Of a stretch of DNA of 64,000 nucleotides, positions 1 through 12,179 are shown piece by piece (within the stretch, counting starts at the first letter, position 1; every line of letters starts with the position of its first letter). The notes below the pieces were generated by a model, which had not been told where the DNA came from, searched no databases, and saw only the letters and a list, made by a program, of their open reading frames with translations. The stretch covers positions 86,755,256 to 86,819,255 of the forward strand of contig OZ018335.1 in NCBI GenBank assembly GCA_963969495.1. Direction: 5' to 3'. A program made the translations under genes and the position numbers. Origin of the DNA: Ceratothoa steindachneri. Its lineage: Eukaryota; Arthropoda; Malacostraca; Isopoda; Cymothoidae.

Positions 1-187
1 TTCATTTCTGCAATAAGCCTGGATTTTTTGGCGTCCTTTAAACTGGTTGATTTTGGTAAATCAGCAGAAGCTGTACGAAAAGAGATTAATGATGCAATAG
101 AAAAAGACAGTGTAGGGGTGCGAAGATGTATCAGAGAAAAATTTCTTCCAAATCGATAATATAAATAGCCCATTAAATTACCAACTC

Positions 188-262
188 CAAACGGACTCCG
201 CCTTAGCGTAATGGCTAAGAGCATAGGCGTTTAGATCTAAAGGTACTGCGTTCAAAACTAAA
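188..262 (+). repeat. tRNA-like SINE head (degenerate)
   Basis: The stretch has a pol III A-box-like TAGCGTAATGG followed about 35 bp later by a weak B-box-like GCGTTCAAAAC, the spacing of a tRNA. No complete cloverleaf folds, so it is read as the tRNA-derived head of a SINE or a dead tRNA copy. It lies in the DNA that splits the serpin and is followed by AG-rich low-complexity sequence. Confidence 0.4.
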
Positions 263-277
263 ATTGCACAACCTTTT

Positions 278-715
278 ATGAAGAAATCTCCTGAAGAAAA
301 TGGAAATCAAGGACAACGCTTTAAGGACAACTCAACTAGAATCAAGAAGAGGCAAGATAAAATAAATCGCCTCAAGAAAGAAAAAAGGAAGAAAACGACT
401 TCAAGGGCTAACTCGTCAAAATCATCAAGAATCAAGAAGAAATCATCAACTCAACCGGAATCAAGAAGGAATCATCAACAACAATATAAGATGAAAGAAT
501 ATGACGATGCATCAAGAAAGGAAGGATACGAAGATCAAGAATTAACCCAGCCAAAAAGAATATTAAATCAAGATAAATGCAAGACAATGTTTTAAGGGCC
601 AACTTTAAGAGAAAGGAGATTTAGAAAGTAAATAGATTCGAATAAAGAAAAAAAACAATTGAAAAGCTCGATGATCAAGAATAAATAAATAAAAAGAATA
701 TAATAAAAGAATAAG
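278..715. repeat. AG-rich low-complexity tract
   Basis: This stretch is built from imperfect repeats of an ATCAAGAAG-type motif. It opens a 105-codon Lys/Arg/Ser-rich frame (278-595) that has no recognisable domain and looks like a by-product of purine richness. It occupies most of the insertion or intron within the serpin. Confidence 0.55.
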
Positions 716-2149
716 GCCCCCTTCCCCATAACACCAATGCCAAAATAAAAAATTTGATTTCTCCTGGTATTCTCAACTCGTTAACGTGCATGGTCCTGTT
801 CAATGCAATATATTTCAAAGGTTTTTGGTTGCATCAATTTGATCTTCAGGATACACAAAACAAGCCCTTTTAGGCCACACCTGAGAAATATGTTAAAATA
901 CCTATGATGACTCTAGACGAAGACTTCAGAATATCTTCTAATTTTGAATTATCTGCTTTAATCCTGAGTCTAAACTATAAGGATCCCCTCGTCAGCATGA
1001 TCATTGTTCTACCCAATGCCAAGGATGGATTAAATGATGTTGAAGATAAGTTGTCCTCATTTAACTTGTAAGATTTGGATAAAGATGCAAGAAGTGATGA
1101 AGTGACTTTCATCATTGCCAAGTTTAAGATGGAGGAAACTTTTGAAATGTCTCAAACACTAGCTTCTATGGGAATGAAAGATCTGTTTACTTCAAAGGTG
1201 GCTGATCTTTCTGGTATCTCAAGAAAGAAAGATCTCTCTGTAACTAATGGGATTCACAAAGCTTTTGTGGAGATAAATTAAGAAGGATCTGAAGCTGCTG
1301 CTACTGCTACAGCTGTCTTCCTGGACTTATTATGTGCAATCTCTCCACCCCCTCTGCTTTTTGTGGTTGATCACCCCTTCATGTTTCTGATTCGAGACAA
1401 CATTTCGAAATTGGTTCTTTTCGCCGGAAGATTTCGTCTTCCGGAACAAAGTCAAAATACGAAAGAGACCCCATTTACAAATGATTCTATGGTTCTATAC
1501 ATGATATTGTGGGGTGCTTTCCCACTATTGTGCACGGTTTCATTTGTATTTCTATCACTTGGTTTATGGCCCAAGTTAAATATTTTAGTTGTGTTTGTCT
1601 GAGTTTGAGGGGATTATTTGATAAGGGTAAGCTTAAGCTTCTACTTGTTAAAGTCTGCCTTAATCCGAAATCGACCTTGCTAGAATGATTGATTACTGAA
1701 ATTGTTATCGGCATTATTTACAAGAACGAGTCAATGACCATCTAATTTCATCAGCTTTTCCCACTCCAATCATCAATTCTGAAGTTTGCCTTTAATGATT
1801 TTCATGCAAAATGTTTGGTGGGATTATTTAAATGGTACTAATAGGAATAATCTTTTTTGGGGGCTCACCTTGAGTGACTCCTGAAGGGGTTAATAGCTAA
1901 GGAAAGGCATCCGAGGCAGACAGATTCTCGTGCATTCCTTCATATGCTCGTAAAGCAGGATGTTAACTAATAAGAGAGAGAGAGAATATATATGTACATA
2001 TAATTATTATTATTTTTGTTTTATTATTTTTACTATTATTATTTTTATTGTTACTTTGATCATTTACTAGCAGAGATACCCGTCATTACCGGGGTGAAAT
2101 ATGCGTTTGCGAATAAACTAAGACGGATTTGATCTTTTTCTTTTTTTTT

Positions 2150-3213
2150 ATTCTCCCCTGTAGTGTGTGGAATAGAATTACACCAACGTAGCCACTGCCT
2201 GTCGTAAAAGGCGACTAATAGGAGCCTGCTGCCTTTTGGGTTTGCCTAGTGAGGTAAAGGCTATGGGAGTAAACTTGGATTACAAATTTTCCCTCTCGTG
2301 TAGGGAAAAAGTAGGCCAGACCTGCTGCTTATCTAGGCAAAGGCTATGGGAGTAAACCCCAAAAGAAAATCCGAGGGTGTAGGGCTGGAAACCTCATCCT
2401 CTTGTATCTTTCTTTCCCACGAAGGGATCAGACAGTGATAAGGGGAAGGATAGGCGAAAGCTTATAGGATCCTTAAATATTGGGGCCTTGAATGTGCGTG
2501 GTTGTAGTTAAAGTAAGGGAAAGTGGGCGGAGATTGGAGACCTATTTAGAAGTAGGTTATGGCTGGAGGAAAATGGAAGGAAGTGTGAGAGGTATGTGTG
2601 GTATAACTAGATGGGATCGAATTAGGTAGGAGTACATTAGAACGAGAATGGGATTAAATGTGAAATTAGATGAGAGGTTCGATAAAAGAGTGTTGAGCTG
2701 GTATGGTCATCTAGAAAGAAGAAACAAGGAAAGGTTGGTGAAACGACTGTATAAATCAAGTGTGAGTAGTGTGCAAGGACGGGGTATACTTCCTATGGGA
2801 TGGCTAAATGGGGTGAAGGATGCTGTACAAAAGAGAGGGATCAGTATGGATCGTGCTAAACTCGTATGCCAAGAAAGGGATCCATGGAGAATGTTTGTGA
2901 ATATTTGTTAAATAACGCAGCCTTGAGGTTGATACCTTGGGTCAGATAGAACCAGTTATGAGTCTAACTGGTCCGAGGAGTTTAGACAGCCATATGACAA
3001 GGCGCACAGAAATTTCCATTGCATCAAGTGTACCTCTGACAAATTATGACACCAGTAGTTGGTAGCCCTCCTTCTGCTGCTATAGTCTGGCAGGCTAGTT
3101 TTTAGTTTTCTGGACTTGGAGGCCAAGGTGTATGTTAGGGAGCGTTTGTCCTGCTATCTGATCCGGCTACCCACAGCTAGGGGAGGGGCCTTGTGTAAAT
3201 AAAAAAAAAAAAT
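2150..3213 (+). mobile_element. Internally deleted non-LTR retrotransposon with A-tail
   Basis: The segment begins near a TGTCGTAAAAGGCGACTAA motif (2190-2220), which I recall from the 5' parts of arthropod non-LTR elements, and ends in an A-run (3198-3210). Around 2470-2540 is an endonuclease N-terminus (LNIGALNVRG, then a stop, then GKWAEIGDLF). At 2648-2911 is the C-terminal tail of an RT polyprotein. Nearly all of the endonuclease and the whole RT domain between them are missing. The element is therefore an ends-only copy of about 1 kb. It may be one deletion event or a member of a non-autonomous family moved by a relative; one copy cannot decide. Confidence 0.7.
2648..2911 (+). pseudogene. 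C-terminal fragment of non-LTR endonuclease/reverse transcriptase
   Basis: This 87-codon open frame contains RVLSWYGHLERR, RLVKRLYKSSV and a closing RGISMDRAKLVCQERDPWR. It matches the WYGH...RM / GRG.P...W.DGV / RG....A...A.DR..W layout seen at the ends of many arthropod non-LTR ORF2 proteins. The GRGRP motif has decayed to GRGILPMGW. No catalytic domain is present, so the piece cannot act alone. The start methionine is only the first in the frame, not a biological start. Confidence 0.7.
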
Positions 3214-5529
3214 AGGAACAAGGGCACAGATAAATATGGAAATCTAAATAATAATCATTACGACAAAAGAATATTATGACAGGCAAAAATTAAGGAAACT
3301 AGGTCCAGGAAAATATATAAGTGATCAAATAAGTTGGATTGAATATAAAATTTAGCAATTCTATAGCCGATACACCAAATAGGGGACTCTTTTTAGGACT
3401 TGGAACGAAGAGGTGGGACTTACGAGAAAAGGACTCCGGGTTACTTCTTGAAGATGAACTGGGGATGTGGAAGATCAATCACCAGGTCTTCGTCGATTAA
3501 GTCTCGATGCGAAGGCATTCAGAGATACTTCGAAGGGGGTCTAGATTACTTCGGCTCCAGGGAGAAGTAATCACAAAATCGAGATTCGTCTGCGGACGGC
3601 ACCAAGTCTCACCAAGTTAGTGAGACGAAATAAACCGAGGACAATCTTCCGCGGTATAAACTGGTTACCGTAATCTTCCTCTGATCAGGGTGGATTACAT
3701 GAAGACGATCTGCTGACGATATCACAAGTACGAGGGGATCACTTCACGGAAGACAGATACCTAGGTCTGGACGGCAAGAAGCTCGGGTTCTCTCTATCTG
3801 CTGAGGATTTGCAGATATCACATTAAATAGGAGTTACAGCCATGGTCCAGAGAGGGTTTCGCGCACGATGTCCTCTCCAGGGGATACCGGAAGCGGTTTA
3901 TGCGAACATAAACCTTGATAATCTTGGGCATCGACAAGACGAAGGGAATTAAGTGAGATTCATAAGGGATATCAGACGCGGCTTAAGCAAAATTGAACCT
4001 TGAAAAGAATATTGGGCATCGACGAGGTGAACAGGAAATGAGAGCAATTCCCTTCTGTCTCAAAAAGGGGAAGATGGACACGGCTGCACACTGGAAATGG
4101 TCCAGGGTTATCAAACTGGGGGAAAAGATGGTGATAAAGCACCCCAAGTTAAACACAGCAGCGTTGATCTGTCTTGACAGGTGAAATTCTGCGTGTCAAC
4201 GGCGTATTGAGTTTCATTCTTCCGCAAACTGTTTAATAAAAGTGGATTAAAATTAAGCGCAGAGTGTTTTTTCCACTTAAAATCAACCAAAATGCAATAA
4301 TGATAGATACAAACGTAGATTTATTTAATTTTCTTTGCCCCTTAGATAGCGACACTGCTCCTTTTAAAATTTTTATTTTGCTACAGGTCTCCAAGACACG
4401 CAAGAAATGAAAGTAATATTATTTTTTAAACAACTTTGAAGTTGATTAGACAAAGGATATCTGTCATTTGCAGAAAATTCAATTTCATGAACATAATATT
4501 TTCAATAAAATAACAAAGTGAACGAGAAGGTCATGTGGAATTAATAAATGATATCTTTCCTCATTAAAGAGATTATGAGCCAACACGTGAACACAACATT
4601 TTGGATTTATTATTGAAGATTGATAAGAGCTTGGGGGTAATGGACATATTCTCGAAATATTAAGAGGCAGCGATCATTACATGACTATTTCTAAAAAACT
4701 ATTCAGAAGATATTAAATGATTGCTGTAAATACAGATTTGTCTTTAAAGTAGTAAAATTATTTATTCCTTCCTTTATTGTTTGGAACATGTTGATTGGGA
4801 TATTATTTTACATTCAGGTAACCATCAAGATATTAATATTTAATTCAGACATTCATTTGTTGCCTTAGCAATACTCTCATGTCTTAAAACAGGGACTAGC
4901 CACTAAGTCTAGCAGCTCCACTGCTAAATAGTGAAATTGAAAACGAGTAATTTTGTTGAAAACGAGACCGGTATATTTCTCAGCATCTTATTAAGGTAAT
5001 ATATGGAGGGCTGAAATAAAATTTATAAAGAAGATAAATAATCCAAAACGAATGAGAAAATGCATATACCCATTTCAGAATTATGTTGGTGTGCTTAGTT
5101 ATGACAAGGCCCATAGAGGTGGGACATTAAAGAAAACGTTTAAAAGTGTCTTCATTTTCAAATACAGACAAAGTTTTCTTCTATTCCCGACATATTTCAC
5201 TTAAATAATGAGAGGATTGTTTCTAAGATTAGTGTAACCGAAAACAAATTGAGCTTCTGTATAAATAAAATAAAAATATCCTATGCGCCAGCTGCTGAGA
5301 AAATCTATCCAATTCTTTTAAAGAATTAAAGGCAGAATTAAGGACACCTCTTGCCACCATTTTAATCGACAAATTAATCTCGGTATATTTCTTAGGGTTT
5401 TAAAGATACTAATGTTGCACCAATATTTTGCGCATTTTACTAACTTTTGTTGTTTGTTATGGGGCGACCTTTGAGTGTATTATAAAAACCCTAATCGTGC
5501 AAAATTTAGACGGCCTCAAAACAAGATAG
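3214..5529. other. No gene seen; GC-richer block at 3380-4230
   Basis: Most of this is AT-rich DNA without coding signal. Bases 3380-4230 are richer in G+C, contain many short GAAG/CTTC repeats, and hold a diverged near-duplicate around GGGCATCGAC (about 3920-3945 and 4013-4030). That texture resembles the U3 of the LTRs seen later in the window, so a solo LTR is possible, but no paired copy or clear TG...CA ends were found. The 63-codon frame at 3993 has no recognisable domain. Confidence 0.3.
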
Positions 5530-5720
5530 ATGGATACCCTTAATAGCTTTATTGGTCAGCGTTTATGCCTCAATAATTTATTGGATTTTTGTCACAATAT
5601 AATCAAAACATTTGACCAGCATAAAACTGCCCATATAGTGTATATATACTTTAAAAAGGGGTTGGTTAGTGTGTCACATAAACTAACCTTGATAATGTTA
5701 AAACGACATCGGTCAGAAGC
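5530..5720 (+). pseudogene. CR1/L2-like reverse transcriptase fragment
   Basis: The frame opening at 5530 carries LLDFCHNIIKTFDQHK followed by IVYIYFKKGLVSVSHKLTL. This matches the RT finger-palm junction of CR1/L2-type elements, where the family has a YLDFSKAFD..PH core. The first catalytic Asp (YLDF) is replaced (YIYF) and the AFD motif is lost, so it is inactive. The upstream SFIGQRLCLNN corresponds to the usual FxxGRSCLTN. The frame continues to 5880 with no further RT similarity that I can see. Confidence 0.5.
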
Positions 5721-5880
5721 GGCAATGCAATTAATGGGCATCAGTTATTTGAGGCGTTCGTCAGTGAGCTCTTTGGGACTTCTGTTTTATAAAATGCATG
5801 TGAACGAACTTGGCCATAATTTACTCTCCAAAATTTCCGAGTTTTCGAAAGAGCAAAATGGAATAATAAAAAAAAAATAG

Positions 5881-7104
5881 CGGTGAGACTTAGAAAATTT
5901 ACAAAGCAATTTTGATAGTGGAGTGCAATAAGCTCAGAAGTGGCATAAGAGACAACATAGATGAGTACAAAGAAATATACTTAGGTCAACGAAACTCCCA
6001 ATAGGTGTACAACAATAGTAGTCATAATCTAAATATGGTAAATATTCAAAAGAATTTAGGTTACTTATTTGCGAGTGACCTACAAAGTTTTAATATGTTG
6101 TATAACATCGCAGAAGGTAGAGTTATCGCTTTACATAGCAAGTAGTTTTACATTTAAATCAAATAAAATAAGCTCATATTTTTGTTGCTTGTTAGACCTC
6201 ATAAAGTGCACGCAGTTAATTTTTTCTCCTCATATGCAACTGGAAACCCTTAAGACCGAGAAGTTAAGCTAATATCAATGCAGATGTATCATCAAAATAT
6301 TTTTAAGGCCAGATCCCTAAAGAGAGTGGTGCATTAAAAAAGTGAATATGTATATGAGAGATATATACATAGCTGAAGATCCTCCTTAAAGCATTGGGGA
6401 TGGCAAAACAAACTCTAATCCAAGTGTTAGGGCTTGGAGGGGAAAGAATTCTCCACATGTCTGCCATAAGTAAGTTACTCATGACACACAGGACTCCCCT
6501 TTTTGCGCATAGCAAATTATTGAGTGAATTCAGCGACAACTAGAAATAAGGTTGTAATTTTTTAACAGGAAACAACGCAAAGATAGCAAATAAGTTTTTC
6601 CCAATAATTTTTATAATGGTGAGGTTGATTATGTTAAAACGCTTCATTGATAGATTATCTTTATATCCGAAGGCTCATTTAGGAAGTTTTGATTATTCAA
6701 GTCAGGTGGTTGCAACTTGAGTGAATGGAGAGCTATGTAGGTTAACGTATGAGGCTGGCATTTGGCGTGGAGTGAGCGAGGGAATTAAGGGGAATGACAA
6801 GGCAATGACAATTGAACGATTCAGCTCTTTTAGGGCCAGGTTAATAATCCACAATGACTTAAGGATGCCAGATGTAGCCATCATAGGGTTACCAGTGATC
6901 GCTGGATACGCCATGTCACCCAGAGAAGATTATAGTTAGATCAACCTAAAATTAGAGTTAAATAACCTACTTTATACAAAGTTAGAATAGCCTACTCTAT
7001 ACATATATATTCTGCGGGCAAGATTCAAATGACGCGGAGAATAAACAGCTGTCTCATGATATGTGGTATCCCCTGTAGACCTTTTCCACGAGCGATTTTT
7101 TTTA
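5881..7104. other. No gene seen; probable piggyBac 3' flank at the right
   Basis: AT-rich sequence with short spurious frames. Bases 6690-6940 are somewhat GC-richer and open on both strands, but no domain is recognisable. The 3' end of the piggyBac-derived sequence probably lies between about 6950 and 7104; a TTAA at 6957 could be an end, but no terminal inverted repeat was identified. Confidence 0.3.
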
Positions 7105-8264
7105 GCAAGTTCGACATTTCGTACTTGCTGCCAATCTCCTGTGTGTAAGGCAAATATTCTTGTTTCATTCATCACAAAAGGCACTGCACACCTTTTTGCA
7201 TTCCTTACACCTTTCCACCAGTGCACAAGTTGTTTGTTCCGCATTAGCTGCTTGTAAATGGATTGGGAGGAATCCTAAAAGCTCCACAGCTTCTTTGATT
7301 TGGGGGGAATTATTTGCCTTTTCTTTTGAAATCGGGCTTCTACACTTGGCCTTACAAGCATTTTTACCAACTTTTTAAGGAATATCTTCCTTAGATATTG
7401 ATGATTTCTTTGTCGGAATATAAGAAAGGTACTGTGAACGCATACATCCATCATATTGTAAAATACAGCAGAGGCCAGCGAATGGTTTTCTTTCTGTGTG
7501 TGAATTCTTCTATGTTTTCATCGAATTGGTCAACTCCTTTTTTTCCGAATTTCTAATCTTAAATTAGAGCAGGTTTATTAGCTTTCTCAGGCAAACACTC
7601 ATCCCCAGCATGAAAATAACTAAGTAGAATAACATTCTTGCTTTTCTTCGAAGAGGTTACTTTGATGATCATAAGCAAACAGACTTGATTGCACTGGTCT
7701 TTTGATCTGCCTTAGGGGTTAAGGACTCTCTTTTCTCTTTGAGCTGATTGTTCCGAACAAAGTAAGATTCGTTTCTAATAATACAATTGCTAAACCATGC
7801 AACGTAAAGAAGTTGTCTGTATTGATCTCAAGTAGTTTTTCGTAGAGTATCATAATTAAAGCACAACATCCTTTGCAAGATTCCGATGTAGTTCTTCTCC
7901 TTTCATTCCAGTGTAAATCTTTGCTTCACATAACCCCAAATTTTCAGTCCATATTTTCTTGGTTTTGTTAGAATGTAGGTCCTTTCCGGAACTCTTCTTC
8001 GGTAGCCAATTAGTTGTCGATCCACAGTTAATGTATCATCAGGACTATAAAATTCAGAAAGACTTTCTTAGAATGGATTCCAGATCTAGCTGATTGCAGC
8101 TAACCTAACTTCTTGCAGACCTTCCTGAAGATTTTTGTAATTATCGAACCTTATTGATCTTACGATAAATAAAAACGCTCTTTTAACATCAATGAACTCA
8201 CATCAACTGGATTCAATAAATCATCAATAGAAGTAAGATTATGTCCATTAGCTCCTGCAAATGA
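7105..8264 (-). pseudogene. PiggyBac transposase, catalytic and C-terminal part (split by I-copy A)
   Basis: PiggyBac transposases are DDD-class enzymes that cut and paste DNA at TTAA. Read right to left, this strand gives SIRFDNYKN, then LTVDRQLIGYRRR (family LTVDEQLVGFRGR, first catalytic Asp, 8000-8030), TDNFF (second Asp, about 7806-7820), KGVDQFDEN (third Asp, about 7516-7544), RWPLLYF, and a Cys-rich tail (CKECKKVCSAFC, 7150-7200) like the C-terminal Zn-binding domain. All three Asp are visible, but stops and frameshifts separate the blocks. The N-terminal part continues at 14798-15357; I-copy A sits between. The pseudogene is too broken for one long frame, so it was read by joining motif order, not by an intact ORF. 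Confidence 0.85.
8253..8264. repeat. Target-site duplication of I-copy A, left
   Basis: TCCTGCAAATGA here matches TCCTACAAATAA right after the A-tail of copy A (14786-14797) at 10 of 12 positions. The two flanks also rejoin the piggyBac coding sequence, so this marks the insertion point. Confidence 0.8.
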
Positions 8265-8787
8265 ACCCCGTAAGGGGCACGGAGATTTACCAACCTGGCC
8301 GCAGTGCTGAAAGGATCTAAGGCTCCGTCCGGCCATAGCTTAGCCACTCTTCCTTCCTTCAGATAGCCTGTATTTCTTCCCTACTTCGTCGCGTTTCAAA
8401 CAACCTCTGCCACAGCTTTCTCTTGCCAGCCTTTAATTCAACAGGGTAGATGCTGACCTTCTTCTCAGCAAACCGTCCCGGATTGGGGCTGAGGGAGGAG
8501 GTGACAATGTTCCCTAACCCCTGAGCACCGTTCTGGGGTGGTTGGTTTTTAACAACCTGCTTCATCTCTAACCATACCTTCCTCACATCCCTTTTCCTCT
8601 CGTCTTCAAAATCTATCTTTTTTATCAAGGTGGAGCTGCCATGCCGATGGACTGCCAGTCCACCAAGCGGAAGAAGTGGTCCCAAATGGCGGCGCCTGGC
8701 TCTGCCGTGCGTGTAAGCACCTCTTGTAGTGCGGGCTACTGCGAGAGGTTGTGAGCGATTGCGTCTCATAAAACAAAGAGGGTCACC

Positions 8788-10270
8788 ATGCCCAATGATG
8801 CAAAAATAAAACATCTCCCCCTAATTCACCCTATAACAAAGACGGAGCCAAACTTGGGCAGCTCCACCGAAAAAAATGGAGGTCCCCCGCCCTGTGCCTG
8901 CCCAGGGGACCCTCCATATTTCTCTAACCGGAGAGGAGGCTTACTCCTCTCCTTCGCCAACAGGTGTAGAGGACTCCCCCTCATCCCCTTCTCTGTTAGT
9001 GCTTTCGGGAAACTCCCTTTTTCCAGCGGCAGTCCCCCCTTTTCATTTCAAGGGGACTGCCAAGAAAGCCAGCAGGCAGCCCATTGCCGACCACCCCTCG
9101 TGTAAGCGGCTCTATAGGGCAAACCTCCTTAGGGGGGAGAGAAAAGCTAAGCCGAGCTCGGCACCAAATACGGAACCCGAATCCGCCCCTATGCAAGATC
9201 CTCCTCAAACGGCTAGGGTCTCTGAGGCAGTAAAAGAAGGGGAGGGATCTCCTCCGACAGGTGCCCCTACGACTACCAGACCATCTCTATTTCGGAGAAA
9301 GACCAGGCTGTGGCCGGTCCATCTGGCCTGGGGACTTCTGTCAGCGGAAGTGAGAAGCGGGTTCATTCCCCGCCCTCCTCTCCAAAAAAGAAAAAGAAAA
9401 AGAATAAAAATACCAAGAAGACTCGGGTCTCCTTTCCATTCGCGGGGGTTGTGTTGACAAATGGGTCTGCTGCCCCTTTAATAGGCGACCAAGCCAAGAT
9501 CGGCACGTCTGGCCCCTCTGCCCCCCCGTGTGCGGAGCCCCTGACTAAGACTAAGACCAAAGGTGCAAAGGGCGGAGCCTCAATGACATCGGGGACCCTC
9601 ATTCAGAGGTTACTTGGCGTTTTCGAGCCCACTGGCTTCAAGCGCTTCCTCGTTATTCGCTCCACTGATGGCACAATGTTTTCCAAGGGATGCATGATCC
9701 ATCAGAGGAGAGGATTTGCCTTCTGGCGAATGCGTCTAATCCCGCCGAGGCAGTTAAGATAAGTGCTCTTCGGACACTTCATGGCACCCCGGTGAGTGTG
9801 ACGCCGCACTCTACCATAAACTTTGTCAAAGGAGTAGTTTATGCGAGGGAACTCGTTGACTACTCCATTGAGGACATCACCCTAGAGCTGGCCGACCATG
9901 GGGCGGTCAAGGTCGAACGTGTGATGAGAAAACAGAGAGGGGCCTCGAGACGTACCCCTACAGTCTTCGTTACGTTCGACTGTGGCAAGCTCCCTGAGTC
10001 GGTGCGTGCCGGTTGGTACAGCTACCGCGTGAAGGCTTTCGTGCCACTGCCGCAGTGGTGCTATTACTGTCACCGCTTCGGCCATACGAATCACTCATGT
10101 AGACGAGCAAAGTCGGAAACACCCAAAGTATGTGTAAATTCACAAAGGTCGCACACGATTTGTCCAAATCGTGTGTGGCCAAGTGTGTCAATTGCGGAGA
10201 CCCACACTTCGCTTCTTCGAAGCAATGTGGTGCATATCTCCTTGAGAAAGAAATCCTGGCCGTTAAGGCC
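8788..10270 (+). pseudogene. ORF1 (gag-like, CCHC knuckles) of I-copy A
   Basis: ORF1p of I elements binds the element RNA and forms particles. It starts at ATG 8788 (MPNDAKIK), shared with copy C. The N-terminal half is rich in Pro/Ser/Thr with a Lys-rich stretch (SPKKKKKKNKN, about 9380-9420). Then come FEPTGFKRFLVIRSTDGTM, ALRTLHGTPVSV, a conserved mid-domain, and the knuckle CYYCHRFGHTNHSC (10059-10100). The next knuckles survive only in shifted frames; the second has lost a Cys codon. Relative to copy B about 45 bp is missing near 9715. At least three frameshifts split the ORF. Confidence 0.85.
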
Positions 10271-10894
10271 TAGGATCAACTCTCATTCCGCGAGGCTAAG
10301 GACTTGGTCCTGGTGCGCCCGGCTCTGCTTGGGACTTCATATGCCTCAATAGTTAAAAAGGCACCCTCTGCTCCTGGCCCATGCAGGCCAACGAGCACGG
10401 CTGTTTCTGCGCCCATTCGGAGAAGTTCTGCGAACTCTACCCAAATTAGGCGCTTCCCTGGTAAAGCTAGCGGCAAAAACGGTTCATAACCAGCCCCGAC
10501 TAAAACCAGGGCTCTCCCCTCTTTCTCCAGTGTGACCGTTTCCGGTAAGGCAAAACGGCCACACGCCTCCAACGAGTCGTTAGACTCACAGGAGGCAACA
10601 CCCCTGAAGTTGGTCGCTAAGCCATCTCCTTGGGTTCCTAAAGCTGTCCCCGGAAAAGAGGACAGCAACAAAGGAGCTTAATGGTGGAGGGAGAGGCTTG
10701 GAGACAGGGGTTCCTCGAAAAGAGGGCCCTTTGCCTCCGAAGACGCAACGCCCGCCTAAGTCCTCAAAGGCGACAGCGCCTTCAGCGCCTCGTCCGGCCA
10801 ACAGTGCCCGGGGTTTTTCCTCCGGGAAGCGGACGGCAATTCCTGTGAGGGTCTTCTGTTCAAAGAGGGCCCCTAAGTCTCCTCTGAGCTAGGC

Positions 10895-11810
10895 CTGGAG
10901 GGCATATTCCTTCAATGGAATTGCCGTGGACTCTGGGCCAACTGGGTGGAGCTGCGGAGGCTCTTCACACCACGTTCCCCGTTAGCTATCTTTTTGCAAG
11001 AGACCATGCTAGGCGCGTGCCCCCTGCCCGCCCTCCCGTGGTATAAGGGGCTAGCGACCCCACCACCGCAAGTTCCTGGGCTGGGGGATGCGTGGTTTAC
11101 ACCCGGCATGATGTCTTCGTTCTTTCTTTCTCTTTAGATACCTCCTTTCAGGCTGTGGTTGTGCAGCTCCACTTGGATAGGAGGTATACTATCATTTCTG
11201 CGTACATTCCACCGTCAGCTGACTTCGACGTAAAGGAATTTCGCCACGTGACGGAACAGTTGCTGAGGCCCTTTCTCTTGCTTGGAGATCTGAATGGCAG
11301 GCATCCTATCTGGTGAGATTACTCCATAAATCCTAGGGGAAAAGTCCTTGCCGATCTAATCGAAGAGCTTGAGATAAGTGTCCTAAACGTGGATGAGTTT
11401 ACGCATCACTGTCCGAGAACCGCTTCATTTTCTTGCCTTGACCTATCTTTGTGCTCTTCGGAAGCCTGATTTTGATTGGGGGTGGTCGATTACCTCCATG
11501 GTCGTGATCACTTTCCCATTCAAATATCATTTTCAGGGAGACTGCCGCCTGAGAACCCACCTCGGTGGGGCTTGGCGCGGGCAGGGTGGGTGGCATGCAA
11601 TTTAGGAAATGACCGAATTCTCTATCTCAGTCAGTGAGTTTAGGTCGGTAGATGAGGCCGTTGAGTTTTTCTCCGGCAACCTCATCACCGCGGGCCTGAC
11701 TAGTATTCATAGAACGTCTGGCTGCTTTCCACGCCAACCAATTCCATGGTGGTCAGCCGAGTGTAACGACGGCCCTCAAACAGAAGTGTTATGCCTACAT
11801 TGGCTATAAG
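10895..11810 (+). pseudogene. ORF2 endonuclease domain (APE type) of I-copy A
   Basis: The endonuclease nicks target DNA to prime reverse transcription. Visible motifs, in shifting frames, are FLQWNCRGL (10910, first metal-site Asn), IFLQETML (catalytic Glu, about 10990-11010), SAYIPPSADFD (11200) and GDLNGRHPIW (11284, the Asp-x-Asn motif). The C-terminal SDH-type motif is seen as DHFPI-like sequence in copy D and is degraded here (VVITFPF, 11500-11520). Stops after 11310 and several frameshifts inactivate it. Confidence 0.8.
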
Positions 11811-12179
11811 TGCCGCCCAAACGATTTCACTGTCGCTGAATTTCGTCGGGCTAGGGCTAGGTTCCAGTATATTTCAAGGCACGCCCGCCGCTCTTCCCTG
11901 CGAGGATACGTGTCATCACTTAACTGGAATACCCCTTTAGCAGAGGTGTAGAGGCAAGTCAAAAGGATTTGGGGCAAGTTCTCGCAGCACCCCCCTCCCG
12001 TTCTCCAGGAGAATGGTACCGCAATCTCGGACCCCGCGTCTGTGGCGGATTCCTCCGCGACCGCTTTCCCCGCATTCTCTAGACGGGATGGCGCTCCGCC
12101 AGCATTCAGTGCACGTCTTCATGTCGCAAGAGGCCGCCGGCTGGACTAAACTTTACCTCCAGAGTCGCAGAACCCTTCA

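Larger units (their letters stand above)
1..1445 (+). pseudogene. Serpin (serine protease inhibitor) pseudogene, interrupted
   Basis: Serpins are suicide inhibitors of serine proteases, usually secreted in arthropods. Reading frame 1 gives serpin sequence in two blocks. Bases 1-114 contain FKLVDFGKSAEAVRKEIND, the mid-protein helix region. Bases about 730-1445 contain KIKNLISPGIL, VLFNAIYFKG, FKMEETFEMSQTLASMGM, GIHKAFVEIN, the hinge EGSEAAATATAV, FVVDHPFMFLIRD and the terminal LVLFAGRF. Together these are the C-terminal two thirds of a serpin; the N-terminus lies off the window. Three in-frame stops (871-873, 1069-1071, 1279-1281) kill it; the last falls at the hinge, where the family normally has Glu. 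About 615 bp of non-serpin DNA separates the blocks: an intron or an insertion, with no convincing splice pair seen. Frame is otherwise kept, so decay is recent or mild. Confidence 0.88.

Noticed and set aside
278..595. 105-codon Lys/Arg/Ser-rich frame
   Set aside because: Purine-rich low-complexity DNA inside the serpin gap; no domain and no expected start context.
8359..8814. 151-codon minus-strand frame over the 5' UTR of I-copy A
   Set aside because: It is antisense to the element, is not kept in copy B, and has no domain.
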